A DNA stretch of 64,000 nt, from positions 186,001 to 250,000 of the forward strand of contig NZ_JAJQPD010000002.1 of NCBI RefSeq assembly GCF_021228295.1. The letters run 5' to 3'. The position numbers and the translations under genes are program-made. Shown piece after piece: positions 44,004-52,560 of the stretch (positions are counted from its first letter, which is position 1; each line of letters begins with the position of its first letter). The notes under the pieces were generated by a model that had not been told where the DNA came from, did not search any database, and worked only from the letters and a program-made list of their open reading frames with translations. Source of the DNA: Agromyces humatus. GTDB taxonomy: Bacteria > Actinomycetota > Actinomycetes > Actinomycetales > Microbacteriaceae.

Positions 44004-44369
44004 GTGGAGGAACGCCGTCGGGCCACGGCGACCACGATGAAGCATCAGTCGATCACCACGCTGCCCCCCTCGCCTGAGGAGGAGCGTCGATCGCGGATGA
44101 TCAAGTACTCGATCACCATGTCGATCCGGGTGCTGTGCATCTTCGCGATGCTGTTCGTCGACGGCTGGTGGCTCGCCGTCTGCGCGGCCGGTGCCGTCTT
44201 CCTGCCGTATGTCGCGGTGGTGCTCGCGAACGTGGCGAGCCCCACGCGACGCCAGCCGGTGCTGCGGCCGGGTACGATCGTGCCCGCCGCTCCCCCACCC
44301 TTCGAGCCGCCGCACGACGACGCGCCCGAGCAGGCCGACCGTCCGTCCGACGAACGCGGTGCCGAGTGA
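44004..44369 (+). CDS. DUF3099 family membrane protein
   Basis: About 121 residues with ITTLPPSPEEERRSRMIKYS, two hydrophobic segments (SIRVLCIFAMLFVDGWWLAV, AAGAVFLPYVAVVLANV) and a proline-rich tail, all typical of actinobacterial DUF3099. The start is uncertain: GTG 44004 lies 5 nt after TAGGCT (43993-43998), while ATG 44037 fits the family's usual start but has no ribosome site. The stop overlaps the next gene (GTGA). Often found beside fabG and SURF1 genes; function unknown. Confidence 0.82.
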   Translation: MEERRRATATTMKHQSITTLPPSPEEERRSRMIKYSITMSIRVLCIFAMLFVDGWWLAVCAAGAVFLPYVAVVLANVASPTRRQPVLRPGTIVPAAPPPFEPPHDDAPEQADRPSDERGAE

Positions 44370-44620
44370 TCGGCGGACTCGGAGCGCCGCCGGCGCAGGG
44401 CACGTGCTCGCGCGCGGAGTGTCGTGAATCCGCCGCCTGGCGCATCGACTGGCGCAATCCGCGCATCCACACCGACGGCCGCAGCAAGACGTGGCTCGCG
44501 TGCGACGAACACGTCGAGTACCTGCGCGGATTCCTCGAGGCGAGATCATTTCCCCTCTCGGTCTCACCGTTCGTCGCCGACGCGGCGATTCCGGATGCCC
44601 CGGCAGGAGGTCGCTCGTGA
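44366..44620 (+). CDS. Small Cys/His protein between DUF3099 and SURF1 genes
   Basis: An 84-residue soluble protein with a zinc-ribbon-like spacing: C-S-R-A-E-C (C-x4-C), then AAWRIDWRNPRIHTDGRSKT and WLACDEHVEYLRGFL (C-x2-H). The pattern is conserved in actinobacterial homologues that carry only a generic name. It is coupled to both neighbours by GTGA overlaps, placing it in one translational unit with the cytochrome oxidase assembly factor SURF1. A metal-binding or assembly role is inference. Confidence 0.8.
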   Translation: MIGGLGAPPAQGTCSRAECRESAAWRIDWRNPRIHTDGRSKTWLACDEHVEYLRGFLEARSFPLSVSPFVADAAIPDAPAGGRS

Positions 44621-45462
44621 GCGGATGGCGTTTCGTGCTCTCACGACAGTGGGCCGGCTACCTCGCCCTCACCGTGATCTTCGCGATCGTGTGCTGCGCC
44701 CTCGGCACCTGGCAGCTCAACCGGCGCGCAGAGGCGCTGGCCGAGGTCGCCCGCATCGACGCGAACTACGACGCCGACCCGGTGCCCGTCGCCGAGGCAC
44801 TGCCCGACCCGGCCGCGTTCGATGTCGATCAGCGGTGGCAGGTGGTATCCCTTTCGGGTGTGTTCCTCTCCGACGACGAGGTCGTGGTGCGCAACCGACC
44901 GTTCGAGGGCAGCTCGGGCTTCGAGGTGATCACGCCGTTCCGTCTCGACGACGGCACGGTCTTCATGGTCGATCGCGGTTGGATCCCCCAAAACTCCCAA
45001 GGGCGACCGAGCGAGGCCGCCCCGGCGCCGGGCGGCGAGGTCGAGGTGACCGCACGCCTCAAGGCCGGTGAGGACCGAATCGCCGGGCGCACGTCGACCG
45101 GCGACGAACTCGCGACGATCGATCTCGAAGAGCTCGCCGAGCGCGTCGGCGAAGCTTCCTACACCGGGGCGTACGGCGTGCTCGTGCAGTCCGGAGCCGA
45201 TGTCGACGAACCGCCGCTCGCCGCCGCCCGGCCGATCCGCGACGAGGGTCCGCATCTCTCGTATGCGCTGCAGTGGTACGTGTTCGCGCTGCTCGGTTTC
45301 ATCGGCCTCGCGTGGGCCGCCAATCAGGAGCGCAAGGGTCTTGGCGAGGCATCCGCCGCCGGTGCGTCGACGAAACCGGCGGCACGCGAACCGAGGCGAC
45401 CGAAGCGCGAGAAGCGCGATGATGACGCCGACGTCGAAGACGGCATCCTCGATCGGCGCTGA
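44617..45462 (+). CDS. SURF1 family cytochrome oxidase assembly protein
   Basis: A 281-residue membrane protein that helps insert heme a into cytochrome c oxidase. Two transmembrane helices, near the start (WAGYLALTVIFAIVCCALG followed by TWQLNRRAE) and near residue 225 (WYVFALLGFIGLAWAANQE), flank the external SURF1 domain with LSGVFLSDDEVVVRNRPFEG, VFMVDRGWIP and GPHLSYALQWY. A charged tail (KREKRDDDADVED) follows. GTG follows CAGGAGG and overlaps the preceding stop. Confidence 0.92.
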   Translation: MSGWRFVLSRQWAGYLALTVIFAIVCCALGTWQLNRRAEALAEVARIDANYDADPVPVAEALPDPAAFDVDQRWQVVSLSGVFLSDDEVVVRNRPFEGSSGFEVITPFRLDDGTVFMVDRGWIPQNSQGRPSEAAPAPGGEVEVTARLKAGEDRIAGRTSTGDELATIDLEELAERVGEASYTGAYGVLVQSGADVDEPPLAAARPIRDEGPHLSYALQWYVFALLGFIGLAWAANQERKGLGEASAAGASTKPAAREPRRPKREKRDDDADVEDGILDRR

Positions 45463-45490
45463 GCCGTCTCGCTCGAGACCTCTCGGCCGC

Positions 45491-47089
45491 CTAAGCCAGC
45501 TCGATGAGCTCCTGGTACTCGCGGCTCCAGTGATCTTCGGTGCCATCGGGCATGATCAGGACGCGCTCGGGGTTCAGCGCCTCGACCGCTCCCGGGTCGT
45601 GCGAGACGAGCACGACCGAGCCCTCGTAGTGCGCGAGCGCATCGAGGATCTCGGCGCGGCTCGCGGGGTCGAGGTTGTTCGTCGGCTCGTCGAGCAGCAG
45701 CACGTTCGCGCCGGACACCACGATCATCGCGAGCGCGAGCCGGGTCTTCTCGCCGCCTGAGAGCACGCCGGCCGGCTTGTGCACGTCGTCGCCCGTGAAC
45801 AGGAAGGAGCCGAGCACCTTGCGCGCTTCGGTCTCGGTGAGGTTCGGCGAGGAGCTCACCATGTTCTCGAGCACGCTGCGCTTGACCTCGATGGTCTCGT
45901 GCTCCTGCGCGTAATAGCCGACCCGTAGGCCGTGCCCCGGCTCGACGACCCCGGTGTCGGGGGCGTCGACGCCCGCGAGGATGCGCAGGAGCGTCGTCTT
46001 CCCGGCACCGTTCAGCCCGATGATGACGACCTTCGACCCGCGGTCGATGGCGAGGTCGACGGCGGTGAAGATCTCGAGCGAGCCGTAGCTCTTGGAGAGG
46101 TCGCTCGCGGTGAGCGGCGTGCGACCGCAGGGCGCCGGTGTCGGGAACCGCAGTTTCGCGACGCGATCGGCCGTGCGCACCTCGTCGAGGCCGGCGAGCA
46201 GCTTCTCGGCGCGGGCGACCATCTGGTGGGCCGCGGCGGCCTTCGACGCCTTCGCACCGAACCTCGCCGCCTGCAGCTGCAGCGCGCCCGCCTTCTTCTC
46301 GGCGTTCGCGCGCTCCTTCTTGCGGCGCTCTTCATCGGCGGCGCGCTGGCGCTGGTAGTGCTTCCATCCCATGTTGTAGATGTCGATCATCGATCGGTTC
46401 GCGTCGAGGTAGAACACCCGGTTGACGACCTCGCCGACGAGTTCGACATCGTGGCTGATGACGATGACGCCGCCCTTGTAGCCCTTCAGGAACTCGCGCA
46501 GCCAGACCACCGAGTCGGCGTCGAGGTGGTTGGTCGGCTCGTCGAGGATCATCGTGCCGGCGTCGGAGAACAGGATGCGCGCGAGCTCGATGCGTCGGCG
46601 CTGGCCGCCCGAGAGCGTCTTCAGCGGCTGGTCGAGGATGCGGTCGGGCAGGTTGAGATTCGAGGCGATCGATGCCGCCTCGGCCTCGGCGGCGTAGCCG
46701 CCGAGCGCAGTGAAGCGGTCGGTGAGGTTGCCGTACTTGCGCATCGCCTTCTCGGCGACGGCCGGGTCGTCGCTGGCCATGAGGTGCGATTGCTCGTGCA
46801 TGCCGAGCACGAGGCTGCCGAGGCCGCGGGCATCGAGGATGCGGGTGCGGGCGAGCATCTCGGGGTCGCCCGAGCGCGGGTCCTGTGGCAGGTACCCGAT
46901 CTCGCCCCCGCGATCGATGCGCCCGTCGGTGGGCAGGGTCTCGCCCGCGAGCGTCTTGGTGAGCGTGGTCTTGCCGGCGCCGTTGCGGCCGACGAGGCCG
47001 ATCTTGTCGCCGTCGGAGACGCGGAAGTTCACGTGCTCCATGAGGACGCGTGCGCCGACGCGGATCTCGAGATCATGGACGGCGAGCAC
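45491..47089 (-). CDS. ABC-F family ATPase (ribosome-associated)
   Basis: A 532-residue protein with two ATP-binding cassettes and no membrane domain: GRNGAGKTTLTKTL with LSGGQRRRIELARI and DEPTNHLD, then GLNGAGKTTLLRIL with LSGGEKTRLALAM and DEPTNNLD. The Lys/Arg-rich linker between them (HYQRQRAADEERRKKERANA) is the P-site-tRNA interacting arm of ABC-F factors. Members rescue stalled ribosomes or protect against antibiotics. The GTG start follows CGGAGG. Neither role can be chosen from sequence alone. Confidence 0.93.
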   Translation of the reverse strand: MLAVHDLEIRVGARVLMEHVNFRVSDGDKIGLVGRNGAGKTTLTKTLAGETLPTDGRIDRGGEIGYLPQDPRSGDPEMLARTRILDARGLGSLVLGMHEQSHLMASDDPAVAEKAMRKYGNLTDRFTALGGYAAEAEAASIASNLNLPDRILDQPLKTLSGGQRRRIELARILFSDAGTMILDEPTNHLDADSVVWLREFLKGYKGGVIVISHDVELVGEVVNRVFYLDANRSMIDIYNMGWKHYQRQRAADEERRKKERANAEKKAGALQLQAARFGAKASKAAAAHQMVARAEKLLAGLDEVRTADRVAKLRFPTPAPCGRTPLTASDLSKSYGSLEIFTAVDLAIDRGSKVVIIGLNGAGKTTLLRILAGVDAPDTGVVEPGHGLRVGYYAQEHETIEVKRSVLENMVSSSPNLTETEARKVLGSFLFTGDDVHKPAGVLSGGEKTRLALAMIVVSGANVLLLDEPTNNLDPASRAEILDALAHYEGSVVLVSHDPGAVEALNPERVLIMPDGTEDHWSREYQELIELA

Positions 47090-47226
47090 GGGGATCCTCC
47101 GGGAGGTTCTGGGTGGGGGTCGGCGTGCCGAGTGGCACAGCCGGTCAGTCTATCCCGCCGACCTGAACCGAACGGCCGGTGCTGAGGCAGTCGCCGAAAC
47201 GGGCATCGGATGTCGCAGGGTTCGGG

Positions 47227-47232
47227 CAGACT
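47227..47232 (+). promoter_or_regulatory. -10 hexamer CAGACT, leaderless start of AlkZ-like gene
   Basis: CAGACT lies 6 nt before ATG 47239. Confidence 0.4.
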
Positions 47233-47238
47233 CGTCGC

Positions 47239-48333
47239 ATGCCGAACCTTGCCACAGATGCCCAGGTGCGCGCGGCGCGCCTGACGTCGCACGGACTTCG
47301 CGGCGGGCGCGGCTTCGCCTCGGTGAGCGAGGCGGTGCGGCGACTCGGTGCCGTGCAGGCGCAGGACTTCGTCGCGTCGAGATGGGTCGTCGGAGCCCGC
47401 GTGCCGGGCGCGGTCGAGGCCGACGTCGATGCGGCCGTCGCCTCGCGCGAGATCGTGCGCAGCTGGCCGCTGCGCGGCACCCTGCATCTCGTGCCGGCGG
47501 CATCGCTTCGCCCGATCCTCGCGGTCACGGGCCCACGCGAGCTGGCCCGTGCTGCGAAGCGCCATCGCGACCTCGAGATCGACGATGAGGTGTACCGACA
47601 GGCCCGCCTCATCGCCGAACGCGAACTCGGCGGCGGTCGATCGCTCTCGCGAGACGAGCTGTTCGGGGCGTGGCAGCGAGCGGGCATCGCCACCGCGGCG
47701 CAGCGCGGGTATCACCTCATCTGGCGGCTCGCGCTCGAAGCCGTCGTGTGCCCCGGACCGGTCGAGGGTCGCGGGCAGCGCTTCGTGCTGCTCGACGAGT
47801 GGATTCCGGCGGCGGCGAGCGACCCGACGCGGGACGAGACGCTCGCCGCGCTGATGACGGGCTATCTCGACGGGCATGGCCCGGCGACCCTGCGCGACTT
47901 CGCCTGGTGGTCGGGGCTGACGTTGGGCGACGCGCGCACCGCTCACGCCGCCGCCCGAGCAGCCGTCGACGCGTTCGACGACGAGCGGCTCGTCGTCTCC
48001 GGCGCCGATGCGCCGACGCCGGGTCGATCGGCTGCCCTCGCCCTGGCGCCGTTCGACGAGTACTTCCTCGGGTACGCCGATCGCTCGGTCGTGTGCGATG
48101 CCCGGTACGCGCAGAGAGTCGTCCCGGGTTCGAACGGCGTGTTCCAGCCGATACTCGTCGCGAACGGACGGGTCGAGGGCGTATGGAAGGCGAAGCAGGC
48201 GCGCGGTGGGGCATCCGTCGTGCTCGATCCGTTCGAGTCGCCGATCGACGCCGCCCGCTATCGACGCGCCCTCCAGCGGTGGGCACGATTCCGAGGCATC
48301 AGGCTCGACGCGACATCCGTGATCGCAGCGTGA
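47239..48333 (+). CDS. AlkZ-like DNA glycosylase (winged-helix HTH_42 family)
   Basis: A 364-residue protein of the HTH_42 family, whose founder AlkZ unhooks DNA interstrand crosslinks. The catalytic Q-x-Q is in RRLGAVQAQDFVASRW. Further family segments: SWPLRGTLHLVPA, DGHGPATLRDFAWWSG and LLAPFDEYFLGY-like ALAPFDEYFLGYADRS. Actinobacteria carry many paralogues of unknown lesion specificity. It is divergent from the ABC-F gene. Confidence 0.88.
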   Translation: MPNLATDAQVRAARLTSHGLRGGRGFASVSEAVRRLGAVQAQDFVASRWVVGARVPGAVEADVDAAVASREIVRSWPLRGTLHLVPAASLRPILAVTGPRELARAAKRHRDLEIDDEVYRQARLIAERELGGGRSLSRDELFGAWQRAGIATAAQRGYHLIWRLALEAVVCPGPVEGRGQRFVLLDEWIPAAASDPTRDETLAALMTGYLDGHGPATLRDFAWWSGLTLGDARTAHAAARAAVDAFDDERLVVSGADAPTPGRSAALALAPFDEYFLGYADRSVVCDARYAQRVVPGSNGVFQPILVANGRVEGVWKAKQARGGASVVLDPFESPIDAARYRRALQRWARFRGIRLDATSVIAA

Positions 48334-48396
48334 ACTCGGCGGTACTGCGGCGGGCGGCCCGCCCGAAGCCCGGCCGCCCATCGGACGTGCCCAAGG

Positions 48397-48951
48397 TCAG
48401 GCGGCCACGCGCTCGACGTTGAGAAGCGAGAACTCGTCGAGCATCGACTGCAGCTTGGCAGCGATCTCGGGCGTGGCGACGAGCGCGCCGTCTTCGGCGA
48501 GCAGCGACCACGGGGTCTCGACCTGCACGTCGATCGAGGTGCGCTCGAGGCCGAGGTTGCCGAGCACGAATCCGAGCTGGCCGATCATGCGGCTCTCGGG
48601 GTAGGCGCCGTAGCCGACGATTCCGGCGAGCTTGCCCGCCCACTCCGCCTTGAGGAAGTCGAGGGCGTTCTTCAGCGAACCCGGGAAGGAGCCGTTGTAT
48701 TCGGGGCTGACGATCAGGAACGCATCGGCCGACGCCACGCGCTCGGCCCAGGCGATGGTGTGGGGCTGCTCGTACTGTCCCGTCATCGGCGGCCGCGCCT
48801 CGTCGAAGAAGGGCAGGTTGATCTGCTGCAGGTCGGCGACATCGACCTCGAGGTCACCACGGTTCTTCGCGGTGGCGGCGACCCAGTCGGCGACGGTGCG
48901 TCCGATGCGAGCCTGGCGTGTGCTGGCGACGATGACCATGAGCTTGGGCAA
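48397..48951 (-). CDS. NADPH-dependent FMN reductase
   Basis: A 184-residue flavodoxin-fold reductase. FMN-binding start VIVASTRQARIGRTVADWV, the SPEYNGSFPGSLKNALDFL segment (conserved in quinone/azo/chromate reductases) and GIVGYGAYPESRMIGQL are visible. TTG at 48951 is chosen because AAGGAG lies 7 nt upstream; ATG 48939 is possible. Probably reduces quinones or flavins as an oxidative-stress defence. Confidence 0.92.
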   Translation of the reverse strand: MPKLMVIVASTRQARIGRTVADWVAATAKNRGDLEVDVADLQQINLPFFDEARPPMTGQYEQPHTIAWAERVASADAFLIVSPEYNGSFPGSLKNALDFLKAEWAGKLAGIVGYGAYPESRMIGQLGFVLGNLGLERTSIDVQVETPWSLLAEDGALVATPEIAAKLQSMLDEFSLLNVERVAA

Positions 48952-49137
48952 GAGTGTGCTCCTTGAAGCGTGAGGGAAATGAGATGACGCCGAGTCCGGT
49001 GGGACGTCGGCGTCGAATTGGTGAACGCAACCGGTTGCCGTGGTATTCCCGACCCGAGGATCGTGAAACGCCGACGGCGTCGGCCCGCGTGGACCGGGCG
49101 GCACTGAGGAGCAGGACCGCCCGGTCGGGGCGCGTCG

Positions 49138-49704
49138 CTACTTCTGGAGCGACGCCTGCAGTTCGAGGGTGATGGTGACCTGCTCGCCGAGCAACACGCC
49201 ACCGGTCTCGAGCGCCGCGTTGTAGGTGAGGCCGAAGTCTTCGCGGTTGATGACGGTCTTCGCCGTGGCGCCGCCCTTGTAGTTGCCGTAAGGATCGCCG
49301 CCGAATCCGCCGAAGTCGAAGTCGAACGTGACTCGGTTCGTGATGCCGCGGATCGTGAGGTTGCCGTCGACCTTGAAGTCGCCGTTCTCGACGCGCACGC
49401 CGGTCGAGACGAAGTCGATCGTCGGGTGGGTCTCAGCGTCGAAGAAGTCGCCGGTGCGGAGGTGCGCGTCGCGGTTCGGCTCGTTGGTGGTGATCGATGC
49501 GACCTCGGCCGAGGCCGACACCGTCGAGTCGAGGGGGTTCTCGGCGGTCACGAAGGTGGCGTCGACGCGCTCGAACTTGCCCTTCACCTTGCTGATCATC
49601 AGGTGGCGGATGCTGAAGCCGACCTCGCTGTGCGCGGCGTCGACGTTCCAGGTGCCGACACGGTAGCCGGGGATCTCGATCGTGGTGGCGGTGGTGTTGG
49701 TCAT
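49138..49704 (-). CDS. YceI family protein
   Basis: A 188-residue lipocalin-like protein: GTWNVDAAHSEVGFSIRHLM (the family opening with conserved His), KGKFERVDATFV, GDFFDAETHPTIDF, LTIRGITNRV and FGLTYNAALETGGVLLGEQV. YceI proteins bind polyisoprenoids or amphiphiles. No signal peptide is seen, as in many actinobacterial members. The ribosome site GGAGAG precedes the ATG; the FMN reductase gene lies 186 bp downstream. Confidence 0.92.
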   Translation of the reverse strand: MTNTTATTIEIPGYRVGTWNVDAAHSEVGFSIRHLMISKVKGKFERVDATFVTAENPLDSTVSASAEVASITTNEPNRDAHLRTGDFFDAETHPTIDFVSTGVRVENGDFKVDGNLTIRGITNRVTFDFDFGGFGGDPYGNYKGGATAKTVINREDFGLTYNAALETGGVLLGEQVTITLELQASLQK

Positions 49705-49827
49705 GCGGTGTCTCTCCAAGAATCGCTTCGGGTAGCCGTTCGGCCACGTATATGCAAACGCATGGAGATTGAGCGATTATTCCCAGGGCGTGAAACTCGT
49801 CCTGGTCAGTGCGCGACCGATGGCGGC

Positions 49828-51009
49828 TCAGGCGACGGCGAGCGTGCGGCGCAACGTCAGGATGCGCTCGACGGCGTCGTCGATCCGATCGAGCGCGATG
49901 CGGCCCTCGTCGACGGCTGCGATGATCGACGCGACGAGTCCCTCGACCGAGATGCCGAACTCCGACGGATCGGCTGGAAGCACGTAGAGCAGCAGGTCGC
50001 CACCGGCCGCGATGGCACGCACCGCGTTCTCGCCCGGATCGGCGAACTCGGGCAGCCCGTTGTGCTGGAGCATGAGCATGTCATCGGTGACGACGACCCC
50101 GTCGAACCCCAGTTCCTCGCGGAGGATGCGGTGCCATTCGGGCGAGAGCGATGCCGGCGCGGCGTCGACCGACGGATATGCGAGGTGCCCCGTCATCACG
50201 AGCTCGGCGCCCGCCTCGATGCCGGCGGCGAACGGCAGCGCGGCGCCGGCGCGCCACTCATCGAGGGAGAGCGGAGCGGCGGGAATGCTCGAGTGCGAGT
50301 CGCCGGGCGCGGCGCCGTGTCCAGGGAAGTGCTTGAGCGTGCTCGCGACGACTCCCCGTTCGCCGGTGACCGCGGCCGCGACCCGATCGGCGGAGCCGGC
50401 CGGCTCAGTGCCGAGCACCCGACCGTGGATGAACGAGTCGGGGTCGGCGGTGACATCGGCGATGATGCCGAAGTTCACGTTCGCGCCACCCGCCGCCACG
50501 CTCGCCGCCCGCGCGGCGAACGCCTCGCGCGAGGCCTCGGGCGGGGCGTCCCTGAGCGTGTCGGCGCTCGCGGCGGTGTCCCAGCCGAGTCGCGCCACGT
50601 CCCCGCCCTCCTGGTCGACGCCGAACAGCGGCGGGAGTTCGGGGTCGGCGATGGCCGCGGCGGTGAGCGATGTCAGCGATGCCGCGTCGCCGGCGATGTT
50701 GTCGCCCATGAGGATGAGGCCCGAGACGCCTGCGTCGATGTACGCCCGCAGGGGTGCAGGGTCGACGCCCGGAGCATGCAGCATGAGCAGCGCGGCAGCC
50801 TTCTGGTCGACGGTCATCGAGGCCATGCGATCGTCGACCCAGTCCGCGATCGGGTCGAGCGGCGTCGGTGCCGGAGTCGGAGTGGGCGTTGCTCGCGCGG
50901 TCGACGACGGCGTCGGAGCGGATGCAGGCGGGCTCGCCGAGGCGCAGCCGCTCATCGCGACGATGAGCGTCGCCATCATGATCGGCAGAGCCGCCCGGGT
51001 CGATCGCAT
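49828..51009 (-). CDS. Glycoside hydrolase family 3 lipoprotein (NagZ-like)
   Basis: A 393-residue GH3 N-terminal-domain enzyme, likely beta-N-acetylhexosaminidase acting on peptidoglycan or related glycans. N-terminal signal and lipobox (MSGC), a Thr/Pro/Ala linker, then PLFGVDQEGGDVARL, STLKHFPGHGAAPGDSHSS (the K-H-F-P-G-H-G of NagZ-type enzymes, with the acid/base Asp-His) and GVVVTDDMLM (nucleophile Asp). TACACT is 6 nt upstream of the ATG. Exported and membrane-anchored. Confidence 0.92.
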   Translation of the reverse strand: MRSTRAALPIMMATLIVAMSGCASASPPASAPTPSSTARATPTPTPAPTPLDPIADWVDDRMASMTVDQKAAALLMLHAPGVDPAPLRAYIDAGVSGLILMGDNIAGDAASLTSLTAAAIADPELPPLFGVDQEGGDVARLGWDTAASADTLRDAPPEASREAFAARAASVAAGGANVNFGIIADVTADPDSFIHGRVLGTEPAGSADRVAAAVTGERGVVASTLKHFPGHGAAPGDSHSSIPAAPLSLDEWRAGAALPFAAGIEAGAELVMTGHLAYPSVDAAPASLSPEWHRILREELGFDGVVVTDDMLMLQHNGLPEFADPGENAVRAIAAGGDLLLYVLPADPSEFGISVEGLVASIIAAVDEGRIALDRIDDAVERILTLRRTLAVA

Positions 51010-51015
51010 CAGCCG

Positions 51016-51021
51016 AGTGTA
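51016..51021 (-). promoter_or_regulatory. -10 hexamer TACACT, leaderless start of GH3 gene
   Basis: TACACT on the minus strand is 6 nt before ATG 51009. Confidence 0.5.
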
Positions 51022-51136
51022 CGCTTCGTGCTCGGCACGCGGCTGAGGGCCGGTCGACCAGTCCGCGTGACGTCGGCAACGCCTTCGGCATCGCGTGCAG
51101 TGCATGTGCAGCCTTCGTGGCGTACAACTGGTACTG

Positions 51137-51961
51137 ATGCACGACGATGAACGGGAACTGTACCGCCGCCATGCGGCCGAGGGCGTGCTGCTCCTCGGCG
51201 GCGGCGCCGCGATCCTGCTCCAGCTCGCCGATCCCCGGGTCGCGCGCGGCGTCGCGATGCACAGCGACTTCCGCGACCGGCCGCTCGACCGACTCCTGGG
51301 CACCCTCGACTACGTGTACGCCGTCGGCTTCGGCGACGACGACATGGTTGCCACCGCCGTCCGCACGGTGAACGCCCGGCACGCACCGGTCCGTGGCCCG
51401 GCCGACGACGATGCACCCGCCTACAGCGCGTTCGACGCCGATGCCCAGCGTTGGGTCGCCTCGACACTGCTCGCCGCCGCGCTCGGCCTCCATGAGCGCC
51501 TCCATGGGCCGCTCGACACCGAGACGGCCGACGTGATCGTCCGCAACTATCGGCTGTTCGGATCGAGACTCCAGGCGACGCACGAAGGCTGGGCCGAATC
51601 GCGCGCCGAGTTCGATGCCTGGTGGGACGAGCGAATCGCCGTCCTGCAAGTCGGTCGGGAGGCGCGTTTCGTCGCGCACGCCCTCCTCTCCGGGACATCC
51701 GACCTGCCGTTCGGATCGCGCGCACTGCTGCCCCCGATCCGCCTCATCACGGCGGCGCTCCTGCCGCCCGCGATCCGTGATGCCTACGGCTTCAGGTGGA
51801 CGCCGCGAGCGAGCCGCACGGCCGATGCGTGGCTTCGCGCGATCGCGATCGTCTGGCCACGGCTCCCCCGCCTCGTTCGGCACGCGCCGCTGCACGCATC
51901 GCTCCGACGCGTGAAGCGCCGCAGCCGGTACGCTGGGCTTGAGCCACGAGGACGACGATGA
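51137..51961 (+). CDS. MpaB-like oxygenase (DUF2236)
   Basis: A 274-residue DUF2236 protein, related to the latex-clearing and MpaB heme oxygenases. The opening LYRRHAAEGVLLLGGGAAIL and LADPRVARGVAMHSDFRDRP, then GVMHSDF-type H residue and FDADAQRWVASTLLAAALG, are characteristic; heme ligation cannot be confirmed. TACAACT lies just before the ATG. It overlaps the following Lrp gene by 4 nt, so an Lrp-linked redox role in amino-acid catabolism is possible. Confidence 0.85.
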   Translation: MHDDERELYRRHAAEGVLLLGGGAAILLQLADPRVARGVAMHSDFRDRPLDRLLGTLDYVYAVGFGDDDMVATAVRTVNARHAPVRGPADDDAPAYSAFDADAQRWVASTLLAAALGLHERLHGPLDTETADVIVRNYRLFGSRLQATHEGWAESRAEFDAWWDERIAVLQVGREARFVAHALLSGTSDLPFGSRALLPPIRLITAALLPPAIRDAYGFRWTPRASRTADAWLRAIAIVWPRLPRLVRHAPLHASLRRVKRRSRYAGLEPRGRR

Positions 51962-52452
51962 CCCAGCAGATTCCGCACCGCAGCGAAGCGCTCGACAACA
52001 TCGATCGACGCATCGTCGCCGAGTTGAGCCGCGACGGCCGGTTGTCAGTCCGCACGCTCGCCGAGCGCGTGCACATCTCGCGCACGGCCGCGCACAATCG
52101 ACTGCAGCAGTTGCAGCAGCGCGGCGTCATCACGGGGTTCGGCGCGCAGATCGACCGCAAGGCCATCGGCCTGCACATCTCGGCACTCGTGGTCGTGCGC
52201 ATCGGCGAGGTCTCGTGGGAGTCGATCGCCGAGAAGCTCGCGACGCTCCCGTTCGTCGAGAAGGTGCAGGCGGTGTCAGGCGACATCGACATCATCCTCA
52301 CCGTGAGCGCACCCGACCACGAACAGCTGAGCCAGGCGATCCTGCGCGACATCCACGACATGCCGGGCGTGGTGTCGACCCGGTCGCACCTCATCCTCGC
52401 CGAATTGGAGGGGCACCCGCCCGCTCAGACGCTGGACATCTGGCGCAGCTGA
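51958..52452 (+). CDS. Lrp/AsnC family regulator, probable regulator of the bkd operon
   Basis: A 164-residue Lrp-type protein: helix-turn-helix LDNIDRRIVAELSRDGRLSV then ERVHISRTAAHNRLQQLQQR and a ligand domain (VVRIGEVSWESIAEKLATLP). It is translationally coupled to the MpaB-like gene and lies 108 bp before the branched-chain dehydrogenase genes, matching BkdR-type regulators that sense branched-chain amino acids. Confidence 0.93.
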   Translation: MTQQIPHRSEALDNIDRRIVAELSRDGRLSVRTLAERVHISRTAAHNRLQQLQQRGVITGFGAQIDRKAIGLHISALVVVRIGEVSWESIAEKLATLPFVEKVQAVSGDIDIILTVSAPDHEQLSQAILRDIHDMPGVVSTRSHLILAELEGHPPAQTLDIWRS

Positions 52453-52560
52453 TCCCCTCGTCGGCGGACGAATGGCACGCGGTTCACGCCGCTGCAGCCG
52501 ATCGTTCACGGTTGCTCGCGCGACCCTCCGGAGCGCGTCAAGATGGCGCACGATGGCTGC
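52453..52560 (+). promoter_or_regulatory. bkd operon upstream region
   Basis: CACGAT (52549-52554) lies 6 nt before ATG 52561 and could be a leaderless -10. Imperfect TTCACG / GAACG words may be regulator sites, but no clear palindrome is seen. Confidence 0.3.
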
